Source: Pseudomonadota bacterium
Lineage (GTDB): Bacteria > Desulfobacterota > Desulfobacteria > Desulfobacterales > RPRI01
Reading direction: 5' to 3'
NCBI GenBank assembly: GCA_018817425.1
Contig: JAHITX010000014.1
Location: forward strand, 107,805-171,804
DNA: 64,000 nt
This document shows, in pieces, positions 24,137 to 32,757 of the stretch (position 1 is the stretch's first letter; each line of letters begins with the position of its first letter). The notes under the pieces are model-generated. The model saw nothing but the letters and a program-made list of their open reading frames with translations, did no database searches and was not told the DNA's origin. A program made the translations under genes and the position numbers.

Positions 24137-26425
24137 ATGGAAAGAAGTAAAAGAAGTAGTAAATTGTTGGCCAAACCAATTAAAGATGAGAGGGCTGAGT
24201 TCAGACTCAGACTGAATGTATCGGTTCCACAAATCGATATGGAAGATATGCCGAATATAATGGCATACGCTTTTGATTCGAAAAACCGCCTGGTGGATGT
24301 AAAGCAGATCCTTGATAATAAAGGAGAAAAAGTAGAGTTCAATATCAAAGACCAAAGGATTAATGATAAAGTACGAGTGATTGTAGGGCCTCAGTTAGAC
24401 GTAAGCGAGATGGACGATAAGCTTTGTATTGCAAAAAAACTGCCAAACGGCTCCAAACCCAAACCGATGATAACTCCCAAAAGGCTTCTTTCCAAAGGAG
24501 GTATTGAAACAAAAGTCCGCTTGAATCAGACGAACATAGACAGAGAAATCATTCTGCAAAAGGAAGCAGTGATGAAATGGATTTTCTGCAAATGTACCGT
24601 GAAAGGTCGTCTTGTTAAAGAGATGGAGCTGCCGGATGGTACTATCAAGAAAATGGGGGTTTACCAGGCATGTATATTTATTTGGGAGGTTGACCGTTGG
24701 TATTTAATTCTTCAGCAATTGCCTGAACGTGAACTTTTAAGAATCAGGGATGACCTTATTCGTGTTATAGAAAAATGGCCGCCGGAACCCTGGCCGCCGG
24801 AACCTGACCCGTGGCAGTTTGTTGACACACCTCGTATTCAACCGAAATATAACCAGCCGCTGGAGATTGTGAGAAACAAATCCGGTTTTTCAGCCGATAT
24901 GGAAATATCGGTCAGGCAGAAAAAAAGGCAGGAGCTGGATTCGATTTTCACAGCCCAGTCAATAGTTTCTTTGAGAAGAGAAATGCTTGCAAAAGCGGAG
25001 CTTCTCATTCCGTATTTATGCCATTTCCAATGGATATATTCATATCTGCATAAGGATTTTTTAACCTGTACCTGTACCGATGCGGAAGGCTATTTTGAAA
25101 GAGACATTTATTATCTTTGCAGTGGTGATAAACCGGATCTGTATTTTACCGCCTATCAATGCATTGATGGAAACTGGGTGACATTGTATGACCCGGGGAT
25201 GCGCTGCCATGTCTATTGGAATTATGCGTGTGGAACGGATGTTCTTCTGGTAACAAAAGAACCCGGAGCCAGGGTTTCCTATGATGACAATATTGATCCT
25301 CCATCCGGAGTGTACACCTGGGTTGAGCCTCATGGAATCGGCGGTGTCAATCTTTTTGATATCGACAGTACCAACGGTACGATTTCTTACCCCTATAACG
25401 GCCATCAGTTTCAAAATGCGCCTTTTGGCGCTTACCTCGGATTTAAAATGGGACGCAGTAACAATATACCAAATACTGATGTCTTCTATTACCGTATACA
25501 ATATAGAAAAGGTACTTCAGGGGAATGGTTTGAATCCTGCGAACCGGTTACCCGGCATTATATCCATGAAGAAAATAATAAAATCACCTATCCTACGGTA
25601 TCCCTTGGGCCTTTTCCTGTAAACGGAATGCATTTATATCGTTTCAGGCCGGACACTCCCTATGAGCTTGATAACAGCCTGGATCAAATTAAAGATCAAT
25701 GGCCTGAAGAGACCTGGTTCGGATCTGATATGTATGCCGGCTATCTGAATACTACCGGATTTCCGGGAGGAACAAATACTGCTCATGGATTATATCAGGT
25801 AAAAATTGAAGTGTATAATTTTGCAGGTAACATCGTTCAACCGTATATCACAAATCCTAAGTTCGAATTTATCATGCCAAGCACAACGGATTCTGATACG
25901 GAAGCCACTGATACCATTTTGGCTCCGGGCGCTTATCGGGATGGGAACGGGTTTATCTTCAACCTCGCCATTGACAATCGCTCCTGTTCGGCATCCATTG
26001 ATATACCGGTGGTTGGCGGTATTGCTCAGGAAACATTCGGATGCGGATTTCTGTATTACGATGAGGGAGATAATGTCAAAATCTCTTTCCATGCCACTCA
26101 TCCGGGAAACAATGCTCTTGTCAGTTTTACTTTGCAACGCGGGGATACCGATCCGAGCAACATGGGAATGAGTTTGAGCTATGAAGAGGTATCAAGCGCT
26201 CTTTATTCCGGAGGTTATACAAATCTAAATGACGGTGATTTTAAACAAACCGTTCCTGTAGGAACGCTCCTTGGGACATGCACGAATGCAGCGTTTGCAG
26301 AACGTCTGTATGTTTATGCCAAGGCATTTAATGGGTGGCACCGGATTGCTTATTATGACGGGCGGTATTATGACGCCAGCGCCCTGAATGCATTTGCTTT
26401 AGCTTTAAATGATGACGAAGAATAA
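24137..26425 (+). CDS. Large protein of unknown function with a transthyretin/carboxypeptidase-regulatory-like region
   Basis: A 762-residue product without a signal peptide. Visible parts are a charged N-terminus; a beta-rich segment at 25-100; a second segment (150-215) with CTVKGRL and IFIWEVDRWYLI; a proline-rich hinge with two WPPEP units (214-223); a basic helical linker (250-290); a transthyretin-like beta domain (about 296-377) with TDAEGYFE, GDKPDLYF and YDPGMRCHVYWNYACGT; and a long C-terminal region of beta-sandwich character with GLYQVKIEVYNFAGN. Related hypothetical proteins with the proline hinge and the CxxYWNYxCG motif occur in scattered bacteria, to my knowledge without an assigned function. 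AGGAGG five bases before ATG 24137 fixes the start. Whether it is exported by a non-classical route is unknown. Confidence 0.7.
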   Translation: MERSKRSSKLLAKPIKDERAEFRLRLNVSVPQIDMEDMPNIMAYAFDSKNRLVDVKQILDNKGEKVEFNIKDQRINDKVRVIVGPQLDVSEMDDKLCIAKKLPNGSKPKPMITPKRLLSKGGIETKVRLNQTNIDREIILQKEAVMKWIFCKCTVKGRLVKEMELPDGTIKKMGVYQACIFIWEVDRWYLILQQLPERELLRIRDDLIRVIEKWPPEPWPPEPDPWQFVDTPRIQPKYNQPLEIVRNKSGFSADMEISVRQKKRQELDSIFTAQSIVSLRREMLAKAELLIPYLCHFQWIYSYLHKDFLTCTCTDAEGYFERDIYYLCSGDKPDLYFTAYQCIDGNWVTLYDPGMRCHVYWNYACGTDVLLVTKEPGARVSYDDNIDPPSGVYTWVEPHGIGGVNLFDIDSTNGTISYPYNGHQFQNAPFGAYLGFKMGRSNNIPNTDVFYYRIQYRKGTSGEWFESCEPVTRHYIHEENNKITYPTVSLGPFPVNGMHLYRFRPDTPYELDNSLDQIKDQWPEETWFGSDMYAGYLNTTGFPGGTNTAHGLYQVKIEVYNFAGNIVQPYITNPKFEFIMPSTTDSDTEATDTILAPGAYRDGNGFIFNLAIDNRSCSASIDIPVVGGIAQETFGCGFLYYDEGDNVKISFHATHPGNNALVSFTLQRGDTDPSNMGMSLSYEEVSSALYSGGYTNLNDGDFKQTVPVGTLLGTCTNAAFAERLYVYAKAFNGWHRIAYYDGRYYDASALNAFALALNDDEE

Positions 26426-26434
26426 CTATCTGGC

Positions 26435-26472
26435 GCATGTCCGGCTTTGTTATAATACAAAGCCGGACATGC
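26435..26472. repeat. Perfect 16-base palindrome after the large unknown gene
   Basis: GCATGTCCGGCTTTGT (26435-26450) and its exact complement (26457-26472) enclose the loop TATAAT, ten bases after the stop codon. No T tract follows, so it is probably an RNA-stabilising or rho-linked hairpin rather than a simple intrinsic terminator. Confidence 0.85.
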
Positions 26473-26543
26473 TGGTATGCGTAATAAGAAAAAATACTGT
26501 TTCTGTATAAGGCGTATCCGGTAAAAGTTGTTTTGTTACTTTT

Positions 26544-26734
26544 GATGAATTCGTAAACAGACCCCAAAGCGTCATACCGGCGAACAGACTGTGTCGTAAT
26601 TCATTTTTTTGTCATTTCGAAGCGAAGCGAGAAATCTTGCTTTAAATCAATTCAGCACTTTAAGATTCCTCACATACGTTCGGAATGACATTTTTTCTAA
26701 TTGTGACACAGTCTCGAAAGCCGGTATCCGGAAA
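26544..26734. repeat. Inverted, interrupted copy of the 23598 element
   Basis: From GATGAATTCGTAAA at 26544 to CCGGCGAA at 26584, and again from CGAAAGCCGGTATCCGGAA at 26715, the sequence matches the complement of the element at 23598-23728. The copy is split by a 130-base insert and lacks its other end. Confidence 0.85.
26585..26714. mobile_element. 130-base MITE-like element nested in another repeat, with CGAA target duplication
   Basis: The ends AGACTGTGTCGTAATT (26586-26601) and the complement of 26699-26714 match at 14 of 16 bases. CGAA flanks both sides (26581-26584 and 26715-26718), while the uninterrupted copy at 23598 has CGAA once at the same point, so the duplication is supported by an empty site. 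The interior has paired motifs around GTCATTTCGAAGCGAAGCGA and CGTTCGGAATGACA. Confidence 0.88.
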
Positions 26735-26757
26735 CTAAAAACAATGAGGAAAGAATT

Positions 26758-27504
26758 ATGAAAAAGACTATGATATGGCCGGTATTTATGATTCTGTTAC
26801 TTTTAGCCGCAGTTGTGCAGGCCGATCCGGTTCAAGACAACAGCCTAAATACATACAAGGCAGGCTGGTATCCCAATTACTACAAGCAAAAAGGTCCTAT
26901 GACTTGTCCTGAAACCTGTAAAATCTGGATTCAAGGGGTTCCCGAACAGGAAATGAGCGTAGCGGCAAAAACTAAAAGTATAAATGTCTGTAAATTCGGA
27001 TATGATAAACCGATAAATAAACCAATGCGTGATGGTGGTTTTCTTTACGGCAACCAGTTTGATAAAACTCCGGTTTGCTATACTGCTGGCATGAGCAAAA
27101 AAATGCAAACAAGCGAGAAGTATTATTGTTTGTGTATTGCAAAGACAACATCCGGGTGCAAGGGCTCCGATTTGGTTGTAACTGAAATCAAACAACCGGA
27201 ATGGGATCACATCAACAATAGAAGCATTATTAAAGCAGTGATCAAAAACATCGGCAGCAGCGGGGCTGGAAAAAGTATTGCACGTGTAATCGACCTATCA
27301 CCTGCGCAACCGATTGGAGTTCCTGACAATGCTATCGCTGATACACCCGCGTTGGCACCAGGTGATAGTACGACCATAACCTTTTACCTGCCGTATTGGG
27401 TTTATGATCCCAACGCTGATTTGGAAGTGACTGCGGATTATAAAAATGCGGTTGAAGAGTGTGATGAAAAAAATAACAGCAAAACATTCAGTGATGGGGG
27501 ATAG
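26758..27504 (+). CDS. Secreted Cys-rich protein with C-terminal CARDB domain
   Basis: A 248-residue exported protein. The signal peptide ends near VVQA (residue 22). Residues 36-135 form a Cys-rich module (TCPETCKIW, INVCKFGY, PVCYTAG, YYCLCIAK) that probably makes disulfides outside the cytoplasm. Residues 138-244 match a CARDB adhesion-type beta-sandwich: DLVVTEIKQPEWD, VIKNIGSSGAGKS, LAPGDSTTITFYL and VTADYKNAVEECDEKNN. Likely role is binding at the cell surface; partner unknown. The start has a GAGGAAAG ribosome site. The CPxxC element is reminiscent of the thiaminase tail, but the modules differ. Confidence 0.8.
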   Translation: MKKTMIWPVFMILLLLAAVVQADPVQDNSLNTYKAGWYPNYYKQKGPMTCPETCKIWIQGVPEQEMSVAAKTKSINVCKFGYDKPINKPMRDGGFLYGNQFDKTPVCYTAGMSKKMQTSEKYYCLCIAKTTSGCKGSDLVVTEIKQPEWDHINNRSIIKAVIKNIGSSGAGKSIARVIDLSPAQPIGVPDNAIADTPALAPGDSTTITFYLPYWVYDPNADLEVTADYKNAVEECDEKNNSKTFSDGG

Positions 27505-27688
27505 CGTCTATAGAATAGTCTATAGAATAATAGAATCGAAAATAAGTGGAGTATGCCATTTATCTTGATATAATAGGACTATTTTGCTAAGCACCTTTAT
27601 TATAAAACAATTTCTCACCTAAATTATATACATTGCAATATAAAAAGTTTTAATCGTTATACTTGAAGTTTTTAAACGGAGGGATTCG

Positions 27689-28402
27689 ATGAAAAAGTTA
27701 TGCTATTTTGCTGTATTATTTCTGTTTTCAGTTATTTTTATTAGCTCAACTCAAGCGGATGTCACAAATTATGGTGTGACAATCGACAGGCGACAAGAGG
27801 GTGGAACATTTACGAATTATTTTTGTACGGATGTTTGGGGTACAGGCATTACTTCGATAAATATTACTTCTCCATCAAGTAATATTTATTCACTTTTGTA
27901 CGAACCATCGGAAGCACAATGGGCCTTTGATAAAGCAGGCGGTAGTGAAATTTTTAGTGAATTTATAGATGGAACCTATGTTTTTAATGTTATTTACAAT
28001 GATGATAGTACTGAATCTTTTGATGTAGATTTTGCCGGAACGTATCCTCCTTATCCGGAGCTTGTATCTATAAATTCTGCAAATATAGTATGGAAACAAT
28101 GGCAAACGCCAACAGATCCCATAGGGATTGAGGTTGGAATCGAGTCCGAATATGGCGATGAGTTGTCAGATTGGTTGCCGTCATCCGGTACTTCGTATTC
28201 TCTTCCAAGCGGTTTTTTAAAAGATAATACATTATACGATATTAATATACTCTTTTTAAGTAGCAGTTACCCTAATGCACATAAAAATAGTGAATTAGGG
28301 TTAACTTATCATCACAATCCCATTCCAATTCCAGGGGCATTTTGGCTTTTAATCACCGGATTGGCAGTTATCGTGGGTATCAGAAAGAGAGTCAAGACGT
28401 AA
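27689..28402 (+). CDS. Exported protein with PEP-CTERM-type (exosortase) sorting tail
   Basis: A 237-residue protein with a signal peptide ending STQA (about residue 23), a mature beta-rich domain of unknown function, and the C-terminal tripartite signal PIPGAFWLLITGLAVIVGIR followed by KRVKT: a short VPLPxxxWL-like motif, a hydrophobic helix and a basic end. Such proteins are cut and anchored by exosortases, one of which is encoded at 41903-42751. GGAGGG precedes the start, and a strong terminator follows the stop. The mature sequence is not recognised. Confidence 0.82.
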   Translation: MKKLCYFAVLFLFSVIFISSTQADVTNYGVTIDRRQEGGTFTNYFCTDVWGTGITSINITSPSSNIYSLLYEPSEAQWAFDKAGGSEIFSEFIDGTYVFNVIYNDDSTESFDVDFAGTYPPYPELVSINSANIVWKQWQTPTDPIGIEVGIESEYGDELSDWLPSSGTSYSLPSGFLKDNTLYDINILFLSSSYPNAHKNSELGLTYHHNPIPIPGAFWLLITGLAVIVGIRKRVKT

Positions 28403-28420
28403 CAAGAATTTTCTGCAAAT

Positions 28421-28453
28421 AAGGGCGGAGGCAAAATCGGCTCCGCCCTTTTT
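28421..28453 (+). terminator. Rho-independent terminator after the PEP-CTERM gene
   Basis: AAGGGCGGAG (28421-28430) pairs perfectly with CTCCGCCCTT (28441-28450), followed by T residues. The A-rich side also allows it to serve the convergent metallophosphoesterase gene. Confidence 0.92.
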
Positions 28454-28476
28454 CATATCCTGATCTTGTGTTCCGA

Positions 28477-29571
28477 TTACTTAGAGCGCAGTGTTATTTG
28501 AAGTATTTCACCAGGGCGAAAGAGTCTCATGCGTGGTCCCCATGTGCCGGTGCCGCGGCATACGATAACAGCCATACCGTCAACAGTATATTGACCCTCC
28601 ATGAGAGGATAAAATAAGCGTACAAGATAACCAAACGGCCATATCTGCCCTCCGTGGGTATGGCCGCAAAGCATTAACCCCACCCCGGCTTCTGCCGCTT
28701 TATCGGTATCCCATGGAGTATGGGAAAGAAGTATTGTAGCACCTTTTGGGCGGTCTTTTAAAGCTTGATGCACCGGATCAATGTTATATCCTTTTCTGCT
28801 AATGATTGTAAGATCATCCACTCCGGCAACAATAAACCCTGGTTTGACTTCTTCCCAGCGATTTCTCAAAAGATTAACTCTGGCATTCTCAAGAAGCTGC
28901 TTGCCAACATTGCCGTAAAATTCATGGTTGCCTGGTACAGCAAACACACCCAAAGGAGCTGAGAGCCGCTTAAATGGTTCAATTAAATCATCATCAATTT
29001 TGCCGTGTCCTTCAAATGTATCGCCAAGCAAAACAACAAGGTCTGGCTTAAGATTTTCTACCTGATCTATTCTATCATTCAGCCATTTATTTCCAAGCAA
29101 TGATCCCAGATGAGTATCGGACAGTCCCGCAATGACTGTTTTATCCATATCATGGGGAAGGCCGGGAAGTGTGACTTCATATTTTTCAATGACTGGCGCC
29201 CGAAGACCTTGATAGAGTGCAAATGCAGATAGTACTATTCCTGCCAATAGAGCCCATCCGCGCAAAAGAGTAGCTATACGCGGGAAAAATGCACCAAAAA
29301 GGGTTATGATATCTACTGCCAGAAGAGAAACAAACAGCAGAAACAAGACAGCCATCCAGTTCATTCCGGCAAATTCGAGAATATATGCAAAAACTCCTTT
29401 ATTATTGTGCCCGATAAGGCGAGCCGATAAAAACAGCGCCCATAGAAATATGCCTGTTCCTATAAGGATTAACCGGGGTATATGCTTTGTTATAAACGGG
29501 ACAGAAGATGCACAACGGAAAACATAAATATGCATTAATGTTATAACAGATATAAGCATGATTCTGAACAT
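28477..29571 (-). CDS. Membrane-bound metallophosphoesterase
   Basis: A 364-residue calcineurin-type phosphoesterase preceded by four hydrophobic segments (residues 1-120). The two-metal site motifs are all present: DTHLGS, LLGDTFEGH, VPGNHEFYGN, LLSHTPWD and CGHTHGGQIWP. The YkuE/YaeI-like relatives act on phosphodiesters of lipids or cell-wall precursors; the substrate here is unknown. The start is ATG 29571, preceded by AGGAGA; an upstream TTG is rejected. The preceding operon encodes L,D-transpeptidases, which hints at an envelope role. Confidence 0.88.
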   Translation of the reverse strand: MFRIMLISVITLMHIYVFRCASSVPFITKHIPRLILIGTGIFLWALFLSARLIGHNNKGVFAYILEFAGMNWMAVLFLLFVSLLAVDIITLFGAFFPRIATLLRGWALLAGIVLSAFALYQGLRAPVIEKYEVTLPGLPHDMDKTVIAGLSDTHLGSLLGNKWLNDRIDQVENLKPDLVVLLGDTFEGHGKIDDDLIEPFKRLSAPLGVFAVPGNHEFYGNVGKQLLENARVNLLRNRWEEVKPGFIVAGVDDLTIISRKGYNIDPVHQALKDRPKGATILLSHTPWDTDKAAEAGVGLMLCGHTHGGQIWPFGYLVRLFYPLMEGQYTVDGMAVIVCRGTGTWGPRMRLFRPGEILQITLRSK

Positions 29572-29619
29572 GATTTCTCCTGGCAAAAAATAATCGGGAG
29601 TTTCTGAAAATGTTAAAGG

Positions 29620-30240
29620 TCACATATTCACGATTACGTCTGAATTTTCAGAAAGCGACCAGTAAATTGCTCTGGCATCATTTTCATTTAAAACTATATA
29701 GAAGGTTGTAAGCGGAGCGCCTTTTAAAGCTTTTAATATCATGGAGACCGGTCGAGTAAAAAATTTTGAAGATTCATAAAAAGCATTTCCTATTGTCGAT
29801 ATAAATCCCTCCGGTAAAGGCCTTATAAAAAATGTTACTCCGCTTTCAAAAACTATTTTAAATCTGGACGGCATATCTGTTAATTCAAGGGCATCTAATT
29901 CGAAGGAGTCCTTATTGCTATTACTGCCGGGGCGTATTGTTTCCCTTTCCGGTTTGATGAGAGTGCTTTTATTTTTAACTTTAAATATACTTACAGCAAC
30001 AGGACTTCCCCAGTAACCGGATTTCTGTATATTTATTTCCTTCAGATTAATTCCTCTGGACTTTATATATATTTTATTTTCCTGTATATCAAAAACAAAA
30101 TAAATATCCGGTTTGCGGGACAGTTTGATCTCTTCTTCAATTACCTTATTTTGTTTGATATAATTTTCATAGACGTTTTCGTCGGCATGCGCCTGAATGG
30201 AAAAGAAAAGTAGCAATATTGTTAATAGTCCGGATATCAT
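29620..30240 (-). CDS. Exported protein of unknown function in an L,D-transpeptidase operon
   Basis: A 206-residue product with a signal peptide ending AHAD (about residue 19). The rest is strand-rich and includes DIYFVFDIQENKIYIKSRG, a phrase that resembles the start of the YkuD fold (compare YIVIDSSMNRLYLKKG in the next gene), but the catalytic HG...GC motif is absent. It may be a non-catalytic partner or a diverged YkuD relative. It begins two bases after the stop of the preceding L,D-transpeptidase gene, so it is very likely translated with it. No family is recognised with confidence. Confidence 0.7.
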   Translation of the reverse strand: MISGLLTILLLFFSIQAHADENVYENYIKQNKVIEEEIKLSRKPDIYFVFDIQENKIYIKSRGINLKEINIQKSGYWGSPVAVSIFKVKNKSTLIKPERETIRPGSNSNKDSFELDALELTDMPSRFKIVFESGVTFFIRPLPEGFISTIGNAFYESSKFFTRPVSMILKALKGAPLTTFYIVLNENDARAIYWSLSENSDVIVNM

Positions 30241-30242
30241 AA

Positions 30243-30881
30243 TTAAAATATATAGATCCTTGTGCCAATCCCTGCCGTCTTATAAACGGTTTTGAGGTCT
30301 TTATTGCCGACTCTTATGCATCCGTGAGTAACATTTCTCCCGAGCAGCCTTGTATAAAGTGTTCCATGAATGAAATATCCGTTTCCGAAACCCAGTGCAT
30401 AATCGCCGAGAACCCCTTTTTCTATTCTTTTATTAGGATCTTTTGGTATTGCTCCGCCTTCTTCAATGAAGGCCCAGTCAGGCTTTGTCCATAAAGGTGA
30501 GGTTTGTTTCGATCTTACTTTGTATTCGCCGACGGGTGTGTCAAATACCCATTGTCGTTTACCGGAAGGATCTTTAAGCATATTCCCGCTTCCGCAAGAT
30601 ACAATTGCTTCAAAGATAGTTTTATTGCCTTTTTTAAGATAGAGCCTGTTCATGCTGCTGTCTATAACAATATAAATACCATGGGGATTATAACTTGCCA
30701 ATTTTCGCTTAAGAGCCGAGTTTTTTTGCTTAAGTATGTTCAGGCTGGGTTTATGTTCCGTTTTTACTTTATCACCGGGGGAGCTTTTGCAAGTTCCGAG
30801 GTAATATCCGACAGACTCTATAGTCAAAAATATTATAAACAGCGCAATAAGTATTTTAATTAATTTCTTGTTGCCACCCAT
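30243..30881 (-). CDS. L,D-transpeptidase (YkuD family) with N-terminal membrane anchor
   Basis: The enzyme forms 3-3 peptidoglycan cross-links or attaches proteins to the wall. The 212-residue product has a single N-terminal helix (residues 9-27), a short coiled linker and a YkuD domain starting YIVIDSSMNRLYL, with the catalytic motif HGTLYTRLLGRNVTHGCIRV (His and Cys). The start at 30881 lies four bases after the upstream stop and has an AGAAGG site; an in-frame ATG 20 codons earlier would overlap that gene. It is the second gene of a three-gene operon. Confidence 0.9.
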   Translation of the reverse strand: MGGNKKLIKILIALFIIFLTIESVGYYLGTCKSSPGDKVKTEHKPSLNILKQKNSALKRKLASYNPHGIYIVIDSSMNRLYLKKGNKTIFEAIVSCGSGNMLKDPSGKRQWVFDTPVGEYKVRSKQTSPLWTKPDWAFIEEGGAIPKDPNKRIEKGVLGDYALGFGNGYFIHGTLYTRLLGRNVTHGCIRVGNKDLKTVYKTAGIGTRIYIF

Positions 30882-30885
30882 TATT

Positions 30886-31986
30886 TCAAAAACCTTCTGC
30901 GGCCGAGGAGAGTTTGTTGTTGCGGCCGATTGCTCCGACAATAGTTACAGGGGTACCTACGGGGACTATATTGAAGAGGTGATCGATTTTATTGTTATCC
31001 ATTGCTAAGCAGCCATAAGTCATACTGTTTTTCCCGCCGCCGTGTATTTCTATAAGTCCGCCTATTTCGGCTCTTGCCGGGATAAGCCCTTTTTTCTTTG
31101 CCTGAATGAAATTTTTTCTGTCTTCCTCATTAGGGTAATTTAACAATAATGCCTTATGGTAGCGGCTCTCAGAATTTTTCTTTATTATCCTGTATTTCCC
31201 TTCAGGGGTTGAGTTGTCGCCTGCCCGTAGCTTATCAAGGGAGCCGTTGCGTCCGATTCCCACATTGTATATCCAAGCCGGTATTCCTTTTTTATACAGC
31301 ACAAGGGTGCGTTCACTTTTATTTACGATAATTGCAGGAGTACCCTTTTTTTTTGATTCGGCAATTGTTTCATCAACCATTTTTTGCCATTTTCTTATAT
31401 GAGTTTTATCTGAATAACGGTTTAATATTGGTAATATTGCGTTTTCAGATGCCTTGATATAGCCTGATAAATTATTTAATTTTTTTTCGGCAGTTTCATA
31501 ATCTTTATTGTTGAACCGGGTTATTGCTTCAGACAGAAGAAGCTCGGCTTTTATAAGATCTTTTCTTGCGAGCCTTCCTTCATTTATCATTTCTGTCAGT
31601 TCTTTAATAGTTTCTATCCTGTTTTTTTCATACGATATTTGATTGGAAATTTTTTCATTTATTATTTTTTTCTTGTTTATAATATTTTTCTGTAACAAAT
31701 AGCCTGTTAATAATATATTTTGCAGTTCGGATTTAACCGTGCCGTAATCCTGAAACAATACAAATCTTGCTCTTTCCCTTATAAGCTCATCTTTTGCCGT
31801 TTCAAACGATATTTTATAGTTATTATACTCAACCGGAGCATAGATTTGGGCTCCTATCCTCCATAAGTTATACTCCTGTTTTTCAGCTATTTCCAATTCA
31901 GGAGGAATCTGCTTGTCCTTACAACCAGTTAAAAATATAGCTATGGATAATATCAGAACTTTTATTATGGCATTTTTTATCATCAA
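30886..31986 (-). CDS. Lipoprotein L,D-transpeptidase (YkuD family) with helical N-terminal region
   Basis: A 366-residue lipoprotein with lipobox FLTGC (Cys22). A long helical, partly coiled-coil region (about 25-205) with Lys/Glu-rich heptads is followed by a YkuD domain beginning AIIVNKSERTLVLYKKG and bearing the catalytic pattern IEIHGGGKNSMTYGCLAM. The helical part may measure or bridge the periplasm. It is the first gene of the operon with the second transpeptidase and the unknown exported protein. Two YkuD paralogs in tandem suggest division of labour. Confidence 0.9.
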   Translation of the reverse strand: MMIKNAIIKVLILSIAIFLTGCKDKQIPPELEIAEKQEYNLWRIGAQIYAPVEYNNYKISFETAKDELIRERARFVLFQDYGTVKSELQNILLTGYLLQKNIINKKKIINEKISNQISYEKNRIETIKELTEMINEGRLARKDLIKAELLLSEAITRFNNKDYETAEKKLNNLSGYIKASENAILPILNRYSDKTHIRKWQKMVDETIAESKKKGTPAIIVNKSERTLVLYKKGIPAWIYNVGIGRNGSLDKLRAGDNSTPEGKYRIIKKNSESRYHKALLLNYPNEEDRKNFIQAKKKGLIPARAEIGGLIEIHGGGKNSMTYGCLAMDNNKIDHLFNIVPVGTPVTIVGAIGRNNKLSSAAEGF

Positions 31987-32087
31987 TATCAGTGTAAAAA
32001 TTAAATTTTAGTTTATTACCCGATGTGAAAGATTTGTTTTAATTTTAGACTTAAGAGGATCTTATAAAAAATGAGTTCTAAAATCGA

Positions 32088-32121
32088 GGTACGGGCGATT
32101 TTAAAAAAAATCGCCCGTACC
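32088..32121. repeat. Perfect 15-base palindrome between two minus-strand genes
   Basis: GGTACGGGCGATTTT (32088-32102) and its exact complement (32107-32121) with an AAAA loop. It lies 40 bases after the stop of the coiled-coil lipoprotein gene and probably ends that transcript or stabilises it. Confidence 0.85.
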
Positions 32122-32160
32122 CATTGTTATATCAGATTTATAATTTTATTAAGGTGTTAA

Positions 32161-32757
32161 TTATATCTTTTGTCCCACCTTTTCCATAGCCGTTTTTACC
32201 TGGTCTGAAATGCCGGTTGCCTTGTCTTTGATGGCGGTAGCTTTTTCGATAGCAGTATTATAGTCGGCGGAATCAATTGCAGTTTGTACTTCAATCAAAG
32301 AATCTTCCATACCTTTGAGATCGGCCTTAAATGCCTCTATATCAGCCATTGAGCCTTTTCCCTTGGGAGCTTGATCTAAAAGACCCTTGGCTTCCTCTAT
32401 GGAAGTTTTTGCGGCTTCCTGTGCTGCTGTTGCATTATTTTTAGCCTCTTCTTTTTTAGCTTCCAAATTTACCTTAAGCGCATCTGCATCAGCTTTTGCT
32501 TTAGCCAGAAGTTCTTTGGCCTTGGTGTAATCTTTGAACGTTTTGTCATTCTGCAATTTGATTTCATCTTCTGCAGCCTGCATTGCATAATTTACATTTT
32601 TTACTTCTTCAGGCAGATATTTTTCGGCATCTTCTGATTTAGCAGCACTTACAGCAGTTTTTGCTGCATTAATATCTTCCGTAGGCTCTTTTGCACAGGC
32701 TGAGAATAAAAAAATTGCAGCCATTATCAATACAAGATATTTCATGATACTATTCAT
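32161..32757 (-). CDS. Coiled-coil lipoprotein (DUF4398-like)
   Basis: A 198-residue product with lipobox FSAC (lipid Cys at about residue 21) and a mature part that is almost wholly helical, rich in Ala, Lys and Glu, with repeats of the type AKELLAKAKADADALK. This resembles DUF4398/TolC-helical-type periplasmic lipoproteins. The start is ATG 32757 after GGAAGGAAG; an upstream TTG is unlikely. Its role may be structural at the envelope; no enzyme motif is present. Confidence 0.8.
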   Translation of the reverse strand: MNSIMKYLVLIMAAIFLFSACAKEPTEDINAAKTAVSAAKSEDAEKYLPEEVKNVNYAMQAAEDEIKLQNDKTFKDYTKAKELLAKAKADADALKVNLEAKKEEAKNNATAAQEAAKTSIEEAKGLLDQAPKGKGSMADIEAFKADLKGMEDSLIEVQTAIDSADYNTAIEKATAIKDKATGISDQVKTAMEKVGQKI

